Positions 1 through 8,590 of a stretch of DNA of 64,000 nucleotides are shown piece after piece. A model generated the notes under the pieces. The model did not search any database and was not told where the DNA came from. It saw only the letters and a program-made list of their open reading frames with translations. This stretch comes from JBBQER01 sp052148155 (lineage in GTDB: Bacteria; Actinomycetota; Acidimicrobiia; IMCC26256; PALSA-610), in contig JBKQIY010000025.1 of assembly GCA_052148155.1 (NCBI GenBank), positions 1-64,000 of the forward strand, in the 5' to 3' direction. A program made the position numbers and the translations under genes. The stretch's first letter is position 1. Each line of letters opens with the position of its first letter.

Positions 1-1
1 C

Positions 2-412
2 CAGATCGCCGGCGCGAGCCGAACGATGCTCACACTGGCTTGTGACCATGCGTTGGGGCGGGTCCAGTTCGGTCGCCCGATCGCGTCGTTCCAAGCCGTC
101 CGTCACCGGCTCGCCGACGCGCTCGTCGCGATCGAGGCGCTCGACGCGACGTTACGCGCCGCGAGGGACGAACCGAATGTCCTCACCGCCGCGCTTGCCA
201 AAGCAACCGCGGGACGGACCGCGCAGACCGTCGCGGCCCATTGCCAGCAGGTGCTCGCCGGTGTCGGCTTCACGACCGACCATCCGTTTCACCGATTCCT
301 CAAACGGACGATGCTGCTCGAAGGCTTCTTCGGTGCTGCCGACGCCATCGTGCTGGACGTCGGACGGCAGCTGCTCGCGGCGCGTCGCGTGCCGACACTC
401 ATCGAGCTCTGA
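2..412 (+). CDS. Acyl-CoA dehydrogenase, C-terminal part (5' end outside window)
   Basis: This is the last 136 residues of an acyl-CoA dehydrogenase; the reading frame is open to the left edge, so the true start lies outside. The run AGASRTM followed by RVQFGRPIASFQAVRHRLAD is the FAD-binding Arg/Gln region and C-terminal helical bundle of the family. The enzyme would oxidise an acyl-CoA to the 2-enoyl-CoA in the cytoplasm, passing electrons to an electron-transfer flavoprotein. The short, divergent C-terminus lacks the YEGT-type motif of medium-chain enzymes, which suits the small subunit of a heteromeric actinobacterial dehydrogenase. It is convergent with the enoyl-CoA hydratase that ends 32 nt downstream. 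Family assignment is firm; substrate is unknown. Confidence 0.85.
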   Translation, partial: QIAGASRTMLTLACDHALGRVQFGRPIASFQAVRHRLADALVAIEALDATLRAARDEPNVLTAALAKATAGRTAQTVAAHCQQVLAGVGFTTDHPFHRFLKRTMLLEGFFGAADAIVLDVGRQLLAARRVPTLIEL

Positions 413-444
413 CGCGCGAGTTCCGGGCCGCCCGACGTTCGGTC

Positions 445-1227
445 TTACGTTTGGGATGTGCGCTCGAGGAAACGGTCGACGTTCGCGCGCAAGTCGGGCG
501 TCTCGAACGACTCGGACTCGGCCGCCATCGCGAAGTCGATGGTGGCGAGCACGGCCCGTTCGATGTGCAGGTTCAGCACTCGTTTCGTCGCCTCCACCGC
601 CTGACGGGGCAGGGCGGCGATCTTGTGGGCGGCGGCGAGCGCCGCGGACAGCACCTCGCCGTCGGGGCAGACATGGTTGGCGAGCCCGATCTCGGCCGCG
701 CGTGCCGCGCTGATGCGGTCGCCGGTAAACGCATATTCTTTCGCGAGCAGCAAGCTTGTGTGCAACGGCCACGTCAGCGGACCGCCGTCGGCCGCGACGA
801 GACCGACCGTGACGTGGGGGTCGGACAGGTAGGCCGATTCGGCCATATATACGACGTCGCAGAGCGCGATGACGCTGCAGCCGAGACCGACGGCGGGGCC
901 GTTGACCGCGGCGACGACCGGGACACGGCAGCGCGCCATGTTGAGTACGAGCTCGCGGCCTTCGGCGATGACGTCGTGGCGCAGTGCTCGGTCGTTCACC
1001 ATGCGGTCGAGCAAATCGAAGTCGCCACCAGCCGAGAACGCACGTCCTTCGCCGGTGATCACCGCGACGCGTGCGTCGGGATCGGCGCTGAGTTGGGGGA
1101 AGACGCGCGTCAACGCGAGGTGGAGCTCGTCGTTGATCGCGTTGAGCTGCGCGGGTCGTGACAGCCGGATGATGCGTACCGGCCCGTCGATGTCGACACG
1201 GACGACGTCAGGGAGGTCGTAGTTCAC
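445..1227 (-). CDS. Enoyl-CoA hydratase/isomerase family protein
   Basis: A crotonase-fold protein of 260 residues, the normal family length. The GTG at 1227 is chosen because AAAGGA lies just upstream and the 30 codons before it look non-coding. The oxyanion-hole segments are visible (FSAGGDF and VNGPAVGLGCS). The glutamate matching rat hydratase E164 is present in KEYAFTG, but the position of E144 (normally PE) reads DPH, so plain hydration activity is uncertain and isomerase, hydrolase or lyase chemistry is possible. It is the last gene of the leftward fadD3-like operon, 16 nt after the preceding dehydrogenase, so a role in side-chain or ring beta-oxidation is inferred. Confidence 0.88.
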   Translation of the reverse strand: MNYDLPDVVRVDIDGPVRIIRLSRPAQLNAINDELHLALTRVFPQLSADPDARVAVITGEGRAFSAGGDFDLLDRMVNDRALRHDVIAEGRELVLNMARCRVPVVAAVNGPAVGLGCSVIALCDVVYMAESAYLSDPHVTVGLVAADGGPLTWPLHTSLLLAKEYAFTGDRISAARAAEIGLANHVCPDGEVLSAALAAAHKIAALPRQAVEATKRVLNLHIERAVLATIDFAMAAESESFETPDLRANVDRFLERTSQT

Positions 1228-1243
1228 AGAAGGTCCTTTGTCG

Positions 1244-2377
1244 TCAAGTTGTCGGGAGCCCGAGGATGCGTGTCGCGATGATGTTCTTCTGGATCTGCGA
1301 GGTGCCGCCCATGACACTCTGCGCTCGGCTGTACAGGTAGACCTTGAGGGCGGCGTCGTTCGAGTCGACGACCGCCTGCGATCCTGACACCGCGAGCGCC
1401 GCCGCGCCGACGGTCTGTTCGACCCAGGTCATCAGCAGCTTGTCGATCGAGCCGCCCGGACCGTGGTCGACACCATCGAGGCGGTCGGAGAGCCGGCGAC
1501 ACACGTGGAGGCGCAGCATCTCTGTCTGCACATGTGCCCAGGAGACCAGGTCGTGCTGGTCGGCGCGAAACGCGTCCGGATCGTCGCGCACCACATGTTC
1601 AAGTTCGGTGACAGTCTTGGCGTACCGCGCGACGTAGCCCAGCTCGCCGGGTTCGCGCTCGTGACTGACGATCGTCATCGCGACGTGCCAACCTTCGCCG
1701 GGCCCGCCGATCATGTTCTCGGCTGGGACGCGTGCGTCGTCGAACAGGACCTGGCCGAACTCGGTCGTGATCCCGTTGATCATCCGCAGCGGGCGCTGCA
1801 CGATGCCCGGCTGACGCATCGGGATCGCGAACGCCGACAGGCCCTTGTGTTTCGCCACTGCGGGTTCGGTACGCGCGAGCAGGAAGCACCAGTCTGCGAC
1901 GTCGGAATAGCTCGTCCAGATCTTGTGCCCGTTGATGACGTAGTCGTCGCCGTCGCGCACGGCGGTCGTGCGCAGCGACGCGAGGTCGGAACCGGCGTCG
2001 GGCTCGCTGAAACCCTGACACCAACGGTCTCGTCCGCTGATCAGGCCGCCGAGAAAGCGGTCTTTGATCGCGTCGCTGCCGTGCGCGCTGATGCCCTGCA
2101 CGAGGTATCCGAGGCTCGGGCGCGGCGGCGCCCCTGCCGCGGCGATCTCCTCGTCGACGATCACGTCGAAGACGGTCGGCAGGTCGTGACCACCGAAGCG
2201 TGCCGGCCAGCTCAGCCCGAAGAAGCCAGCGTCGTACAGCGCGGTATGCCATTCGGCCTGGCGGGCCCAGTACTCGTCGTCGGTCGAAGAGGCCGCCAAA
2301 CGAGGATTGTGCTCGGCGAGCCAGGCCCGCAGACGCCCGCGGAACTCCGCTTCGGCGGGCGAGTCACGAAAGTCCAT
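1244..2377 (-). CDS. Acyl-CoA dehydrogenase, large-type subunit
   Basis: A 377-residue acyl-CoA dehydrogenase. N-terminal, middle beta-barrel and C-terminal helical domains are all recognisable: an RAWLAEHNP N-terminus, GFSEPDAGSDLAS for FAD/substrate contact, WTSYSDVADWC, and GGTSQIQKNIIATRILGLP at the end. The residue matching the medium-chain catalytic Glu is Gly (VMGGTS), as in FadE29-like enzymes, so the base must lie elsewhere or in a partner. The ATG at 2377 starts right at MDFRDSP and overlaps the preceding, smaller dehydrogenase by 14 nt. This tight pairing suggests an alpha2beta2 heterotetramer like the steroid enzymes FadE28-FadE29; that is inference from gene order. Confidence 0.92.
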   Translation of the reverse strand: MDFRDSPAEAEFRGRLRAWLAEHNPRLAASSTDDEYWARQAEWHTALYDAGFFGLSWPARFGGHDLPTVFDVIVDEEIAAAGAPPRPSLGYLVQGISAHGSDAIKDRFLGGLISGRDRWCQGFSEPDAGSDLASLRTTAVRDGDDYVINGHKIWTSYSDVADWCFLLARTEPAVAKHKGLSAFAIPMRQPGIVQRPLRMINGITTEFGQVLFDDARVPAENMIGGPGEGWHVAMTIVSHEREPGELGYVARYAKTVTELEHVVRDDPDAFRADQHDLVSWAHVQTEMLRLHVCRRLSDRLDGVDHGPGGSIDKLLMTWVEQTVGAAALAVSGSQAVVDSNDAALKVYLYSRAQSVMGGTSQIQKNIIATRILGLPTT

Positions 2378-3410
2378 CGGCCACCCGCAAACGTTCGTGC
2401 CCGAGGGCGCGCAGCTGGACACGGTCGTCGCCGAACCACTGCGACGACAGCAGCGCTCGACGTAGGTACACGTGCGCCATGCACTCCCAGGTGTTGCCGA
2501 TCCCGCCGTGTACCTGGACCGCGGTCTCGCAGACCGTGCGCGCGGCACGTGCGCAGTAGGTCTTGGCGACCCGGCCGGCCGAGCGGGCCTCGTCGGGCGG
2601 AAGGTTGTCGACTGCCCACGACGCGTGCAGTGCGACGCTGAGCGAACCTTCCATCAGGCACTGCGCCTCGGCGAGCAGGTGCTGCACGGCCTGGAACGAA
2701 CCGACCGGTACTCCGAACTGGCGACGTTGCGCCGCGTACGCGACGGTCATGTCGAGGGCGCCGCGCATCACACCGACGAGGTCGGCGCTCATGAGCGCCA
2801 AACCGAGCGCGGTCCAGGCGGCCAGGTCATCGCCGGTGAGAACGAGACGCTGGTCGTCGATCCGGTGCGGCGTCGACCCGGCGGGGATCGCACGTACCGT
2901 ACGGGTCAGGTCCGAACCAACGTTTCGGTCCGGCGCGTCGTCGACGCGCACGTGCGCGAGTCGATAGCCCGACCGTTCGGGAATCAGCACGTATGCCGTG
3001 TGGATCTCACGTCCACTGTCGACGGCGTAGATGGAAGTGGAGGTGACTGCATCGGAGACGATCGCCGGGTCGATGAGCGCCGACGAGAACGCGACGACCG
3101 CACCTCCGGTGTCGCAGACGCCGGCGCGGCGCGCGAGGTCTGCTGCGAGGACGGGCCCGGCGTAGGGAACGTCTGCGACCGCACCGCCGAGCGCGTCGGC
3201 GACGATGGCGGCCTCGACGCCACTCGCGAGCGGGGCGTCGTCGCCGTCGGCGCGCAGTTCGAGCCACCCGGCGTCACGTACCGCGGCACGCAGGCGGGTG
3301 CGGCGCGCGACATCGTCGAGGTCCGCGACCGTCGAGGGGCCGAGGTCGTGTGCGAGCTGGCGGGCCGAGCGTCGCAGCTCGGCCTGCTCCGGTGTGGCCC
3401 GCGTGTCCAC
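2364..3410 (-). CDS. Acyl-CoA dehydrogenase, small-type subunit
   Basis: A 348-residue divergent acyl-CoA dehydrogenase with a GTG start at 3410, 3 nt after the thiolase stop. The middle domain is weak, but QRRQFGVPVGSFQAVQHLLAE (about residues 225-245) and VQVHGGIGNTWE near the end are diagnostic of the short FadE28-type subunits. It lacks the GGTSQIQ tail of its neighbour. Together with the following 377-residue dehydrogenase it probably forms a two-gene flavoenzyme acting on a bulky acyl-CoA. Electrons would go to electron-transfer flavoprotein. The family is clear from the sequence; the heteromeric assembly is inferred from adjacency and unequal length. Confidence 0.9.
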   Translation of the reverse strand: MDTRATPEQAELRRSARQLAHDLGPSTVADLDDVARRTRLRAAVRDAGWLELRADGDDAPLASGVEAAIVADALGGAVADVPYAGPVLAADLARRAGVCDTGGAVVAFSSALIDPAIVSDAVTSTSIYAVDSGREIHTAYVLIPERSGYRLAHVRVDDAPDRNVGSDLTRTVRAIPAGSTPHRIDDQRLVLTGDDLAAWTALGLALMSADLVGVMRGALDMTVAYAAQRRQFGVPVGSFQAVQHLLAEAQCLMEGSLSVALHASWAVDNLPPDEARSAGRVAKTYCARAARTVCETAVQVHGGIGNTWECMAHVYLRRALLSSQWFGDDRVQLRALGHERLRVADGLS

Positions 3411-3413
3411 GCC

Positions 3414-4562
3414 TCAGACCGACATGATGGATACCCCGGCGGTGCCGGGGGCGCCGTACAGCTGGGTGTAGCCGACCTTCGGGCTTCCGGGTATCTGACG
3501 GTCGCCGGCCTGGCCGCGGAGCTGGAGGACGACTTCGTGCACCTGACGAAGGCCGGACGCGCCGATGGGCTCGCCGTTCGCGATGAGGCCGCCGTCGGTA
3601 TTGACCGGCAATGGGCCGCCGATCTCGAGCGCGCCGTCGGCGACGAGTGTTTCCTGGTCGCCGTCGGCGCAGAAGCCGTTCTCGGCGAGGTGGATGACTT
3701 CGGCGCCGGCGTCGGTGTCTTGAAGTTGGATCACGTCGACGTCTTCGGGGCCGATCCCGGCTGTCTCGAACGCGGCGCGGGACGCGTCGACGGTCGCGCC
3801 GACGGTCTCCTCGATCGGAAGCCACGGACTGTGCACCTCGAACGCGCCGAGCCGACGGGTCCGCACGGCGCTGGCGCGCAGGTAGATCGGTGTGTCGGTG
3901 TAACGGTGCGCGTGTTCGGCGCGGCACAGCACGACCGCGGCGGCACCCTCGTCGGGGCTGCAGAACATGTATTGGGTGAGCGGATAGTTCAGCATCGGCG
4001 ATGCGAGGATCTCTGCTTCGGAAAGCGGCTTGCGCCTGAACGCGTTCGGGTTCAACGCGCCGTTGCGGTAGTTCTTGGCTGCGACCTTGGCGAGGGTCTC
4101 GTGTGAGATCCCGTGGTCGTGCATGTACTTGTTGATCTTCATGCCAAAAAATTTGGTGGTCACGAACTGGCCGACCTCGCCGTACCACGACGGGCAGGCG
4201 TACAGGCGCGGATCGGCGCTGAACGCACCCGGGATGTGTTTGTCCATGCCGACCGCGATGCCGAGGTCGTGGTCGCCGAGACGGATCGTGTTGGCCGCGA
4301 GGGTGAGGGCACTGGCCGCGGTTGCGCAGCCGTTGTACACGTCGGTGAACGGGATCCCGGTCAGGCCCAACAGCGCGACGACCGCGTCTGGGTTGTCCAC
4401 TTCGTAGCTGCCGCCGAACGCGAACTGGATGTCGCGCCACGCGACGCCCGCGTCGGCGAGCGCCCGACGGATCGCGATGGCGCCCATATCGATGCCTGAC
4501 ACGCCGGCGAAGCGGCCGAACGGATGCAGCCCCACACCGACGATTGCGACGTCGATGGTCAT
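3414..4562 (-). CDS. Thiolase-fold lipid-transfer protein (SCP-x/Ltp-like)
   Basis: A 382-residue thiolase-superfamily protein of the lipid-transfer (SCP-x thiolase, Ltp) group. The nucleophile-type cysteine is present as Cys79 in NGCATAASAL, while the C-terminal thiolase cysteine motif is replaced by TQLYGAPGTAG. It would therefore cleave or retro-aldolise a beta-keto or beta-hydroxy acyl-CoA rather than act as a standard acetyltransferase; which one is open. The ATG at 4562 overlaps the DUF35 stop by 4 nt (ATGA), and such pairs often form one complex (for example Ltp2 with a DUF35 domain in cholesterol side-chain removal). It lies in the fadD3-like operon between the DUF35 gene and the paired dehydrogenases. 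Confidence 0.88.
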   Translation of the reverse strand: MTIDVAIVGVGLHPFGRFAGVSGIDMGAIAIRRALADAGVAWRDIQFAFGGSYEVDNPDAVVALLGLTGIPFTDVYNGCATAASALTLAANTIRLGDHDLGIAVGMDKHIPGAFSADPRLYACPSWYGEVGQFVTTKFFGMKINKYMHDHGISHETLAKVAAKNYRNGALNPNAFRRKPLSEAEILASPMLNYPLTQYMFCSPDEGAAAVVLCRAEHAHRYTDTPIYLRASAVRTRRLGAFEVHSPWLPIEETVGATVDASRAAFETAGIGPEDVDVIQLQDTDAGAEVIHLAENGFCADGDQETLVADGALEIGGPLPVNTDGGLIANGEPIGASGLRQVHEVVLQLRGQAGDRQIPGSPKVGYTQLYGAPGTAGVSIMSV

Positions 4563-4999
4563 GTCGTGCGGTCCTTTCGGCTCACGGGCGCGAACGCGAA
4601 CGTCACGACTTCGTCGCCGTCGTCGTTGGTGTGGAACGGCACCAGCACCAGTTCCATCTCCATGCCGGTGTGCAGCACGTCGGGATCAGCGACGGTGAGG
4701 CGCGACTCCACCTTCACCTCATCGGTGAGTTCGACGTACCCGACGCCGTAGGGAACGAACTCGCGGCCCGCCGGTCCCGTGTACGGCGGCGACGGCGGCG
4801 GGAACGCCTGGATGGTCCACGCCCAAAGCCGGCCCCGTCGGGGCAGCCGATGTTCGGCCATCGCGGTCGATGCGCAACGCGGACATGCGTCCTGCGCGGG
4901 GAACGTGACGATCCCGCAGTCGGCGCACCGGCTCCCGATCAGTTCCGGGTCGTTGGTCGGCCACGTGAAGATGCCCGGCGCGACGGGGACTTGGGCCAT
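4559..4999 (-). CDS. DUF35 OB-fold / zinc-ribbon protein, thiolase partner
   Basis: A 146-residue DUF35 protein: an N-terminal rubredoxin-like zinc ribbon with Cys25, Cys28, Cys39 and Cys42 (CADCG and CPRC), then an OB-fold carrying GYVELTDEVKVESRL. These proteins bind CoA thioesters and support thiolase-like or MaoC-like partners. The ATG at 4999 is preferred because it forms TGATG with the hydratase stop; ATGs at 5011 and 5029 are possible alternatives. It overlaps the next gene, the lipid-transfer thiolase, by 4 nt, so 1:1 coupled synthesis is likely. The same two domains appear fused in one chain at 52920-54551. Confidence 0.9.
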   Translation of the reverse strand: MAQVPVAPGIFTWPTNDPELIGSRCADCGIVTFPAQDACPRCASTAMAEHRLPRRGRLWAWTIQAFPPPSPPYTGPAGREFVPYGVGYVELTDEVKVESRLTVADPDVLHTGMEMELVLVPFHTNDDGDEVVTFAFAPVSRKDRTT

Positions 5000-5847
5000 C
5001 AGTTGGTCCATTCGTCGGGTTCCCACCACGGATACGTGGCGGGAAGATCGTCCGGGACCCGCATCTGGAAGTCGGGCCGACGGCGATCGCGAAACGCGGC
5101 GACGCCTTCAGTGGCGTCGGGTGCGTTCGAGGCGCCGAGGAGCAACGCGGAGTCGACGCGATGCGCCGCCGCGGGCGACGCGACGGTCGTCATTCGCCAC
5201 ACGAGCTGACGGGTCAGCGCGACCGAGACCGGCGCCGCGTCGCGGACGAGGTCGCGGGCATAGTCGGTCGCCACGTCGATCACGTCGTCGGCGACGGCCC
5301 GGACGAGTCCCGCCGCGATCGCGTCGGCCGCGGTGACGGTGCGACCCGACATCAGCCAGTCGAGCGCGGTCGGGATACCCACCAGACGCGGCAGGAACCA
5401 CGACGAGCACCCTTCGGGCACGATCCCCAAGCGGGTGAACACGAACCCGAACGTTGCGGACGGTGACGCGAGTCGTGCGTCCATCGCGAGGGTCATCGAC
5501 GCGCCGACCCCGACGGCTGGGCCGTTCACCGCGGCGATAACAGGTTTTGTGCAGTCGAAGATGCGCAGGACGACAACACCGCCGGGGTCGCGTCCGGTGC
5601 GATGGCCGCCCGAGAAGGTCCGCGCGCCGGCGGCGAGGTCAGCGCCGGCGCAGAACGCTCGGCCCGAACCGGTCACGACGACCGCGCGTACCTTGGGGTC
5701 GGCGTCGACTTCGTCGAACGCGGCGCAGAGCTCGCGTTGCATCACATTCGTGAACGCGTTCAGACGTTCCGGTCGATGCAGCGTCATGCGGGCGATGCCG
5801 TCGGTGTCGGGCCCGTCGTAGCGGATCGTTTCGTACGCGGTCGTCAT
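4999..5847 (-). CDS. Enoyl-CoA hydratase/isomerase family protein
   Basis: A 282-residue crotonase family member. The CoA-binding and oxyanion elements are FCAGADLAAG and VNGPAVGVGASM. The motif GIVPEGCSSWFLPRLVG is typical of isomerase-like crotonases, in which the Glu of PEG is the general acid/base; the two-Glu hydratase arrangement is not seen. The ATG at 5847 overlaps the ligase stop by 4 nt and its own stop abuts the DUF35 start. As second gene of the operon, behind a FadD3-like ligase, it probably acts early on the CoA ester of a ring- or side-chain-derived acid. The exact substrate cannot be read from the sequence. Confidence 0.9.
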   Translation of the reverse strand: MTTAYETIRYDGPDTDGIARMTLHRPERLNAFTNVMQRELCAAFDEVDADPKVRAVVVTGSGRAFCAGADLAAGARTFSGGHRTGRDPGGVVVLRIFDCTKPVIAAVNGPAVGVGASMTLAMDARLASPSATFGFVFTRLGIVPEGCSSWFLPRLVGIPTALDWLMSGRTVTAADAIAAGLVRAVADDVIDVATDYARDLVRDAAPVSVALTRQLVWRMTTVASPAAAHRVDSALLLGASNAPDATEGVAAFRDRRRPDFQMRVPDDLPATYPWWEPDEWTN

Positions 5848-7424
5848 CGCGTGTGCACCCGGGCGCGGAGCTCGTCCTTGACCACTTTGCCGGTGGCGTT
5901 GACCGGGAGTGCGTCAAGGAATTCCACGAAGCGGGGCGCTTTGAAGTTGGCCATCTCGCTGCGTGCCCATTCGACGATCTCCGACGGCTCCAAGACCGGA
6001 CCGGGTTTGAGGACGACGAACGCCATGCCGACCTCGCCGAGGCGCGCGTCGGGGACACCGATCACGGCGGCTTGTGCGACGCGCGGGTGACGGAGCAGGA
6101 GGTTTTCGATCTCGGCGGGATAGGCGTTGAACCCACCGACGATGAACATGTCTTTGATCCGTCCGACGATGCGCAGGTAGCCGTCGGCGTCGAAGGTGCC
6201 GAGGTCGCCGGTATGTAACCAACCGTCGGCGTCGATCGCGGCCGACGTCGCGTCGGGGTCGTCGAGGTAGCCGCGCATCACCGTCTCGCCGCGCACCGCC
6301 ACTTCGCCCGGCTCGCCCGCGCGGGTGTCGCCGCCCGCGTCGGTCATGGTGCGCACCTCGAAACCGGGCCACGGCACACCGACCGTCGTCGCAACGTGTT
6401 CGAAGTCGTCGTCGGGCCGGCTGCCGGTGACGGTGCCGGCTTCGGTGAGTCCGTATCCGGTGAGGATCCGTTCGAACGGAAGGTCTTGGCGGACGCGCCG
6501 GATAAGCTCGACGGGGATCTCCGCCGCGCCGGTCACCGCGACCCGCAAACTCGACAGGTCGCGGCTCGCTCGGTCGGGATGGTCGAGGAGCGAACGGTAG
6601 ATCGTCGGCGGCCCCGGAAGCACCGAGATCTGCTCGCGTTCGACGAGATCGAGCACGACAGCCGGGTCGAACGACGGGAGCGGGAAGATGGTCGCGCCGC
6701 GCATCAGGCACGCCAGGCATCCGGCTTTGTAGCCGAAGATGTGGAAGAACGGATTCACGATGAGGTATCGATCTCCTGCACGCAGGTCGGCCCAGTCACA
6801 CCAGTCGAGGTACGCGCGTAGCGTCTGACCGTGCGTCATCACGACGCCTTTGGGATTGCCGGTCGTACCTGACGTGAAGACGACGTCGCTGGGATCGTCG
6901 GTCGCGATCGACTCGACACGCACGTCACACTCGAGTTGGGTGACCGAACGTCCCCAGGTGAGGAACTCGTCCCAGTGGACCGATCGGCCGTCGCCGTCAC
7001 CCGAGAGCAGGATCGTGTCTTCAAGCGCGGGCAGGTCGATCCCCGCGCTGGCCAGCAGCGCCGGGTAGTCGGTGCCGAGGAACCCGCGCACCGTGAACAG
7101 CACCCGTGCGCCGCTACGGGCGAGCACGAACGCCGCTTCGGCGCCGCGAAAGCGCGTGTTGACGGGGACGAGCACAGCGCCGGCGGTCGTCACGCCGAGC
7201 GCCGCGACGATCCATTCGAGCGAGTTCGGCGCCCACACGCCGACCCGGTCGCCGCGCTCGATGCCCGACGCCATGAGCGCCCGCGCCGCGTCGTCGACCA
7301 TGGTCCGGAGCGTCGCGAAGTCGACCCGCCGGGTGCCATCGACCACTGCCGACGCGTCGCCGAAGCGATCTGAGCTGTCTCGGACCATGGCGGGAATCGT
7401 CGGCCACGTCACTTCGCTGCGCAT
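5844..7424 (-). CDS. fadD3: Acyl-CoA synthetase, FadD3-like (HIP-CoA ligase type)
   Basis: A 526-residue AMP-forming acyl-CoA ligase. The P-loop TSGTTGNPKGVVMTHGQT, the GYGLTEAG motif, WLHTGDLG and the C-terminal GKVVKDEL lysine are all intact. Several stretches (RYLIVNPFFHIFGYKAG, VLPGPPTIYRSLLDHP) match what I recall of mycobacterial FadD3, which activates the steroid CD-ring acid HIP. The ligase would make the CoA thioester that feeds the six genes downstream. It is the first gene of the leftward operon, ATG at 7424. The symbol rests on recalled similarity rather than an alignment, and a paralogue with another bulky acid as substrate is possible. A weak copy of the regional operator lies 43 nt upstream. 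Confidence 0.82.
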   Translation of the reverse strand: MRSEVTWPTIPAMVRDSSDRFGDASAVVDGTRRVDFATLRTMVDDAARALMASGIERGDRVGVWAPNSLEWIVAALGVTTAGAVLVPVNTRFRGAEAAFVLARSGARVLFTVRGFLGTDYPALLASAGIDLPALEDTILLSGDGDGRSVHWDEFLTWGRSVTQLECDVRVESIATDDPSDVVFTSGTTGNPKGVVMTHGQTLRAYLDWCDWADLRAGDRYLIVNPFFHIFGYKAGCLACLMRGATIFPLPSFDPAVVLDLVEREQISVLPGPPTIYRSLLDHPDRASRDLSSLRVAVTGAAEIPVELIRRVRQDLPFERILTGYGLTEAGTVTGSRPDDDFEHVATTVGVPWPGFEVRTMTDAGGDTRAGEPGEVAVRGETVMRGYLDDPDATSAAIDADGWLHTGDLGTFDADGYLRIVGRIKDMFIVGGFNAYPAEIENLLLRHPRVAQAAVIGVPDARLGEVGMAFVVLKPGPVLEPSEIVEWARSEMANFKAPRFVEFLDALPVNATGKVVKDELRARVHTR

Positions 7425-7466
7425 CCCGTCCCCCCGTCCACCTCGAGAACAACACTAACGTAATAT

Positions 7467-7481
7467 GAGAGTGTGCTTTCT
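7467..7481. promoter_or_regulatory. Weak operator-like inverted repeat upstream of the fadD3-like gene
   Basis: The 15-mer GAGAGTGTGCTTTCT fits the regional pattern GARAA-N5-TTNTC only partly (last base of the left arm and the right arm differ). Its position, 43 nt before the ligase ATG, is like that of better sites in the window. A second partial match ending in TTCTC follows at about 7485-7499. Treat as suggestive only. Confidence 0.3.
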
Positions 7482-7537
7482 ACAAGTGGATATGTGCTTC
7501 TCGCACACGACGTCGCGGGGCGGTCGCATGCCGCGGC

Positions 7538-8392
7538 TCAGTGGGGCACGTCCCCGGCGAGCGTGATTCGATGCATGGTTCGGGTGTGCCCGTGGTAGTC
7601 GTTGATCGGGTGATGCATCGCGCACCGGTTGTCCCAGAGCGCGACGGAACCGACGCGCCAGGCGAAGCGGCACGTGAACTCCGGCCGTATCGCGTGCTCG
7701 AACAGGTACCGCAACAGGGGCCGGCTCTCTGCCTCGGTCATGTCGACGAACCGGAGCGTGTGGGCTTCGTTGACGTAGAGCGCTTTGCGTCCGGTCTCCG
7801 GATGGGTCCGTACGACGGGGTGCTCGGCGAAATACTCCTGTTCGCCGCCGTGGCCGTGGTCGCGAATCCGGTCTTCTCTGGTTTTGGAGACGTCGGCCAG
7901 GGCTGAGCTGTTCAGGGCTCTCAGGTTGGCGAGCACGCGTCGCATGCCGGGTGAGAGCGCGTCGTAGGCCGCGTACATGTTCGAAAACATCGTGTCGCCG
8001 CCGTAGGCGGGAACTTCGCGGGCGATCAGCATGGTGGCCATCGGCGGACGTTCGAGGTACGTGGTGTCGCTGTGCCAGATGCCGCCGAAGTTCACTGTCT
8101 CGTGCGGAAGCTTCGTGACCGAGATGATCTGCGGGTATCCGTCGAGACCTTTCACGAACGGATATTCGACCGGCTCGCCGATCCGACGGGCGAAGGCGGA
8201 GAACTCGACCGGTCCGAGGAACTGGTCGCGGAAGAACACGACGAGGTGTTCGAGCCACGCCCGGCGGATCTCGCCAACGGTGGCGTCGACCAGGTCGGTC
8301 GCCAGGTCGACTCCGGTGATCTCGGCACCGACAGCACCGGCGAGCGGCAACACTTTGATGGTCCGGTACCCACCGTCGGTCGTCATCGACAT
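7538..8392 (-). CDS. TauD/TfdA-family 2-oxoglutarate-dependent dioxygenase
   Basis: A 284-residue non-haem Fe(II)/2-oxoglutarate dioxygenase. Iron ligands are visible as HSD in FGGIWHSDTTY and the distal His in MHHPINDYHGHTR; the arginine that holds 2-oxoglutarate is in HRITLAGDVP. Family members hydroxylate sulfonates, phenoxy acids or carnitine precursors; the substrate here is unknown. The upstream 28 codons look non-coding, so the ATG at 8392 is chosen; another ATG two codons on (8386) is possible, and no strong ribosome-binding site marks either. It follows the fadD3-like operon promoter region by 113 nt and has its own start region shared with the divergent cyclase gene. Confidence 0.9.
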   Translation of the reverse strand: MSMTTDGGYRTIKVLPLAGAVGAEITGVDLATDLVDATVGEIRRAWLEHLVVFFRDQFLGPVEFSAFARRIGEPVEYPFVKGLDGYPQIISVTKLPHETVNFGGIWHSDTTYLERPPMATMLIAREVPAYGGDTMFSNMYAAYDALSPGMRRVLANLRALNSSALADVSKTREDRIRDHGHGGEQEYFAEHPVVRTHPETGRKALYVNEAHTLRFVDMTEAESRPLLRYLFEHAIRPEFTCRFAWRVGSVALWDNRCAMHHPINDYHGHTRTMHRITLAGDVPH

Positions 8393-8590
8393 GCAGGGTG
8401 CCGTCACCGGACGCGGCGGCGCAACTGGCCGCCGGGTCGACCGTCCGACGGTGCCCGAAACGGGGTCGTCGACCACGACGCGTGACGCGGGCCGGGCGAC
8501 GTGCTGTGACCTCGGTCATGGCAGTCAAGGCCGCGCTGGAGGCGGCCGATAGCCGCGAAGGACAAGCCACCCTCGGAGGTGGGGACCGGC

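Noticed and set aside
2472..4106. A 544-codon plus-strand frame over the dehydrogenase and thiolase genes
   Set aside because: The composition is that of a shadow frame and no family features are visible; the minus-strand genes overlap neatly as an operon.
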